Positions 63,151-64,000 of a DNA stretch of 64,000 nucleotides are shown piece after piece. The notes under the pieces were generated by a model. It ran no database searches. It was given only the letters and a program-made list of their open reading frames with translations, and was not told where the DNA came from. The stretch's first letter is position 1, and each line of letters starts with the position of its first letter. A program made the translations under genes and the position numbers. Source of the stretch: Sphaerolaimus hirsutus (lineage: Eukaryota > Nematoda > Chromadorea > Monhysterida > Sphaerolaimidae); contig CAXIWS010000707.1 of the NCBI GenBank assembly GCA_964036195.1, positions 45,464 to 109,463 of the forward strand, in the 5' to 3' direction.

Positions 63151-64000
63151 ATGGCCATATTTTATATTGTTGCAAAGCTGAGAATGTGCTCTTTCAGAAT
63201 CCACATACTTTTCAGGGATTTGCTGAAACCAACTTACCGTATTTCCTCAAAATACCCCCCGGGGGTGATTGTTTCATATTGGTCCCGAGAGGAGGGGGGT
63301 TAAACGAGGGGGGGGGGGTATTTCGAGGGGGGGGGGTATTTCGAGGGGGGGTTATTATTTCACAAGAAAATTTTGAAACCAAGTACGAAATAGTCGTCTG
63401 AAACGTACGCAGACGTCGAAAATGCAACAAAATCTGCATTTATAAGGTTCTGTAGACTAATATTAGTATGTAGATGGTATGTACACTGTTCTAACGTGAC
63501 ACCGACATTGTTTTAACATGTGTTCTGCAGTACACAGAACACAAACTGCAGTATTTGTCATGTACGTTCCCTTTACACTCAATTTGGGGGGGGGTATTTC
63601 GAGGGGGGGTGATTGTTTCATAGTGGTCCCGAGAGGGGGGGGGGGTCAAACGAGGGGGGGGGTATTCGAGGGGGGGGGTATTTCGAGGAAATACGGTACC
63701 TAAGAAACCAAATATGCTGGCAGAGCTGATTCCGGCTGATTGCATCTTGATTCACGCCTCAACCGTGTCTGGGACAAGGCAGTAGACACACACCGTTGCG
63801 AAGCCAAGAATGTCCTCTATCAGAATTCACAGACTTTTTGGGTGTTCTCCTCAGGTCACGTATACCTAAGAAGTAAAAACGTGCTGGCAGAGATGATTCC
63901 AACCAATTGCATCATGATTCACACCTTACCGTGTCTGGGACAAGGCAGTCGACACACACCGTGCGAAGCCAAGAATATCCTCTATCAGAATTCACAGACT
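63150..64000. repeat. Tandem repeat of about 165 bp interrupted by a MITE
   Basis: The units contain gctggcagagatgattcc and catcagaattcacagact-like phrases; gctggcagag recurs at 63716 and 63881, a period of 165. An older, diverged unit at about 63165-63234 is cut off from the rest by the TACCGTATTTCC-type MITE at 63235-63698. The array runs off the window. Confidence 0.7.
63235..63698. mobile_element. MITE with TACCGTATTTCCTCAAA ends
   Basis: Ends taccgtatttcctcaaaata and tatttcgaggaaatacggta, G-rich tracts next to each end. It is inverted relative to the copy at 36744-37161 and shares its inner sequence. Confidence 0.8.

Overview
This is a stretch of an animal genome, probably a marine invertebrate. 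Genes have many short exons with canonical GT..AG splice sites, and the intergenic DNA and introns are packed with microsatellites, C/G homopolymer runs and very many short non-autonomous transposons, often nested. A 200-base assembly gap lies at 4649-4848. I cannot name the species.

Layout. (1) 1-4650: fragments of a Penelope-like retroelement (GIY-YIG end) and several hAT-type miniature elements. (2) 4849-41609: a spliced, apparently intact PIF/Harbinger transposase (+ strand, 8 exons, 31381-38441) faces a long minus-strand gene of at least 22 exons (29919 down to 5799). That gene codes for a basic, low-complexity protein I do not recognise. A tiny two-exon zinc-finger gene lies at 40062-40726. 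Harbinger-like terminal sequences at 4849 (facing right) and 41609 (facing left) allow the hypothesis that all of this is one giant Harbinger element. (3) 41626-45078: two spliced plus-strand genes, one for a Cys-rich single-pass membrane glycoprotein with nine exons and an array of 8-residue Pro-Glu-Pro-Cys repeats. (4) 45286-48457: two minus-strand genes and a spliced dUTPase-like gene. (5) 48459-62231: an AT-rich, intronless, tightly packed Polinton/Maverick (adintovirus-like) block.

The Polinton block reads right to left on the minus strand: protein-primed-type DNA polymerase B, A32-like packaging ATPase, a small helical protein, a Pro/Gln-rich protein, retrovirus-like integrase, a small membrane protein, minor capsid (penton-like) protein, a very basic core-like protein, major capsid protein (broken by one in-frame TGA), and an adenain-type maturation protease. 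Four plus-strand genes of unknown function leave divergently from the polymerase; the last two look like tandem paralogues. The set covers replication, integration, packaging, capsid building and capsid maturation.

The most notable observation is regulatory. Both divergent promoter regions, at 47069-47455 and 59882-60330, carry iterated AGGTCA half-sites spaced by two bases (DR2), next to TATA boxes. The first lies between the CxxC-protein gene and the spliced dUTPase; the second lies between polymerase and the plus-strand genes. The shared arrays tie the spliced accessory genes to the intronless viral core and suggest one element with host-like spliced genes and either nuclear-receptor-type or self-encoded control. 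I found no terminal inverted repeats for this element, so its outer limits are open.
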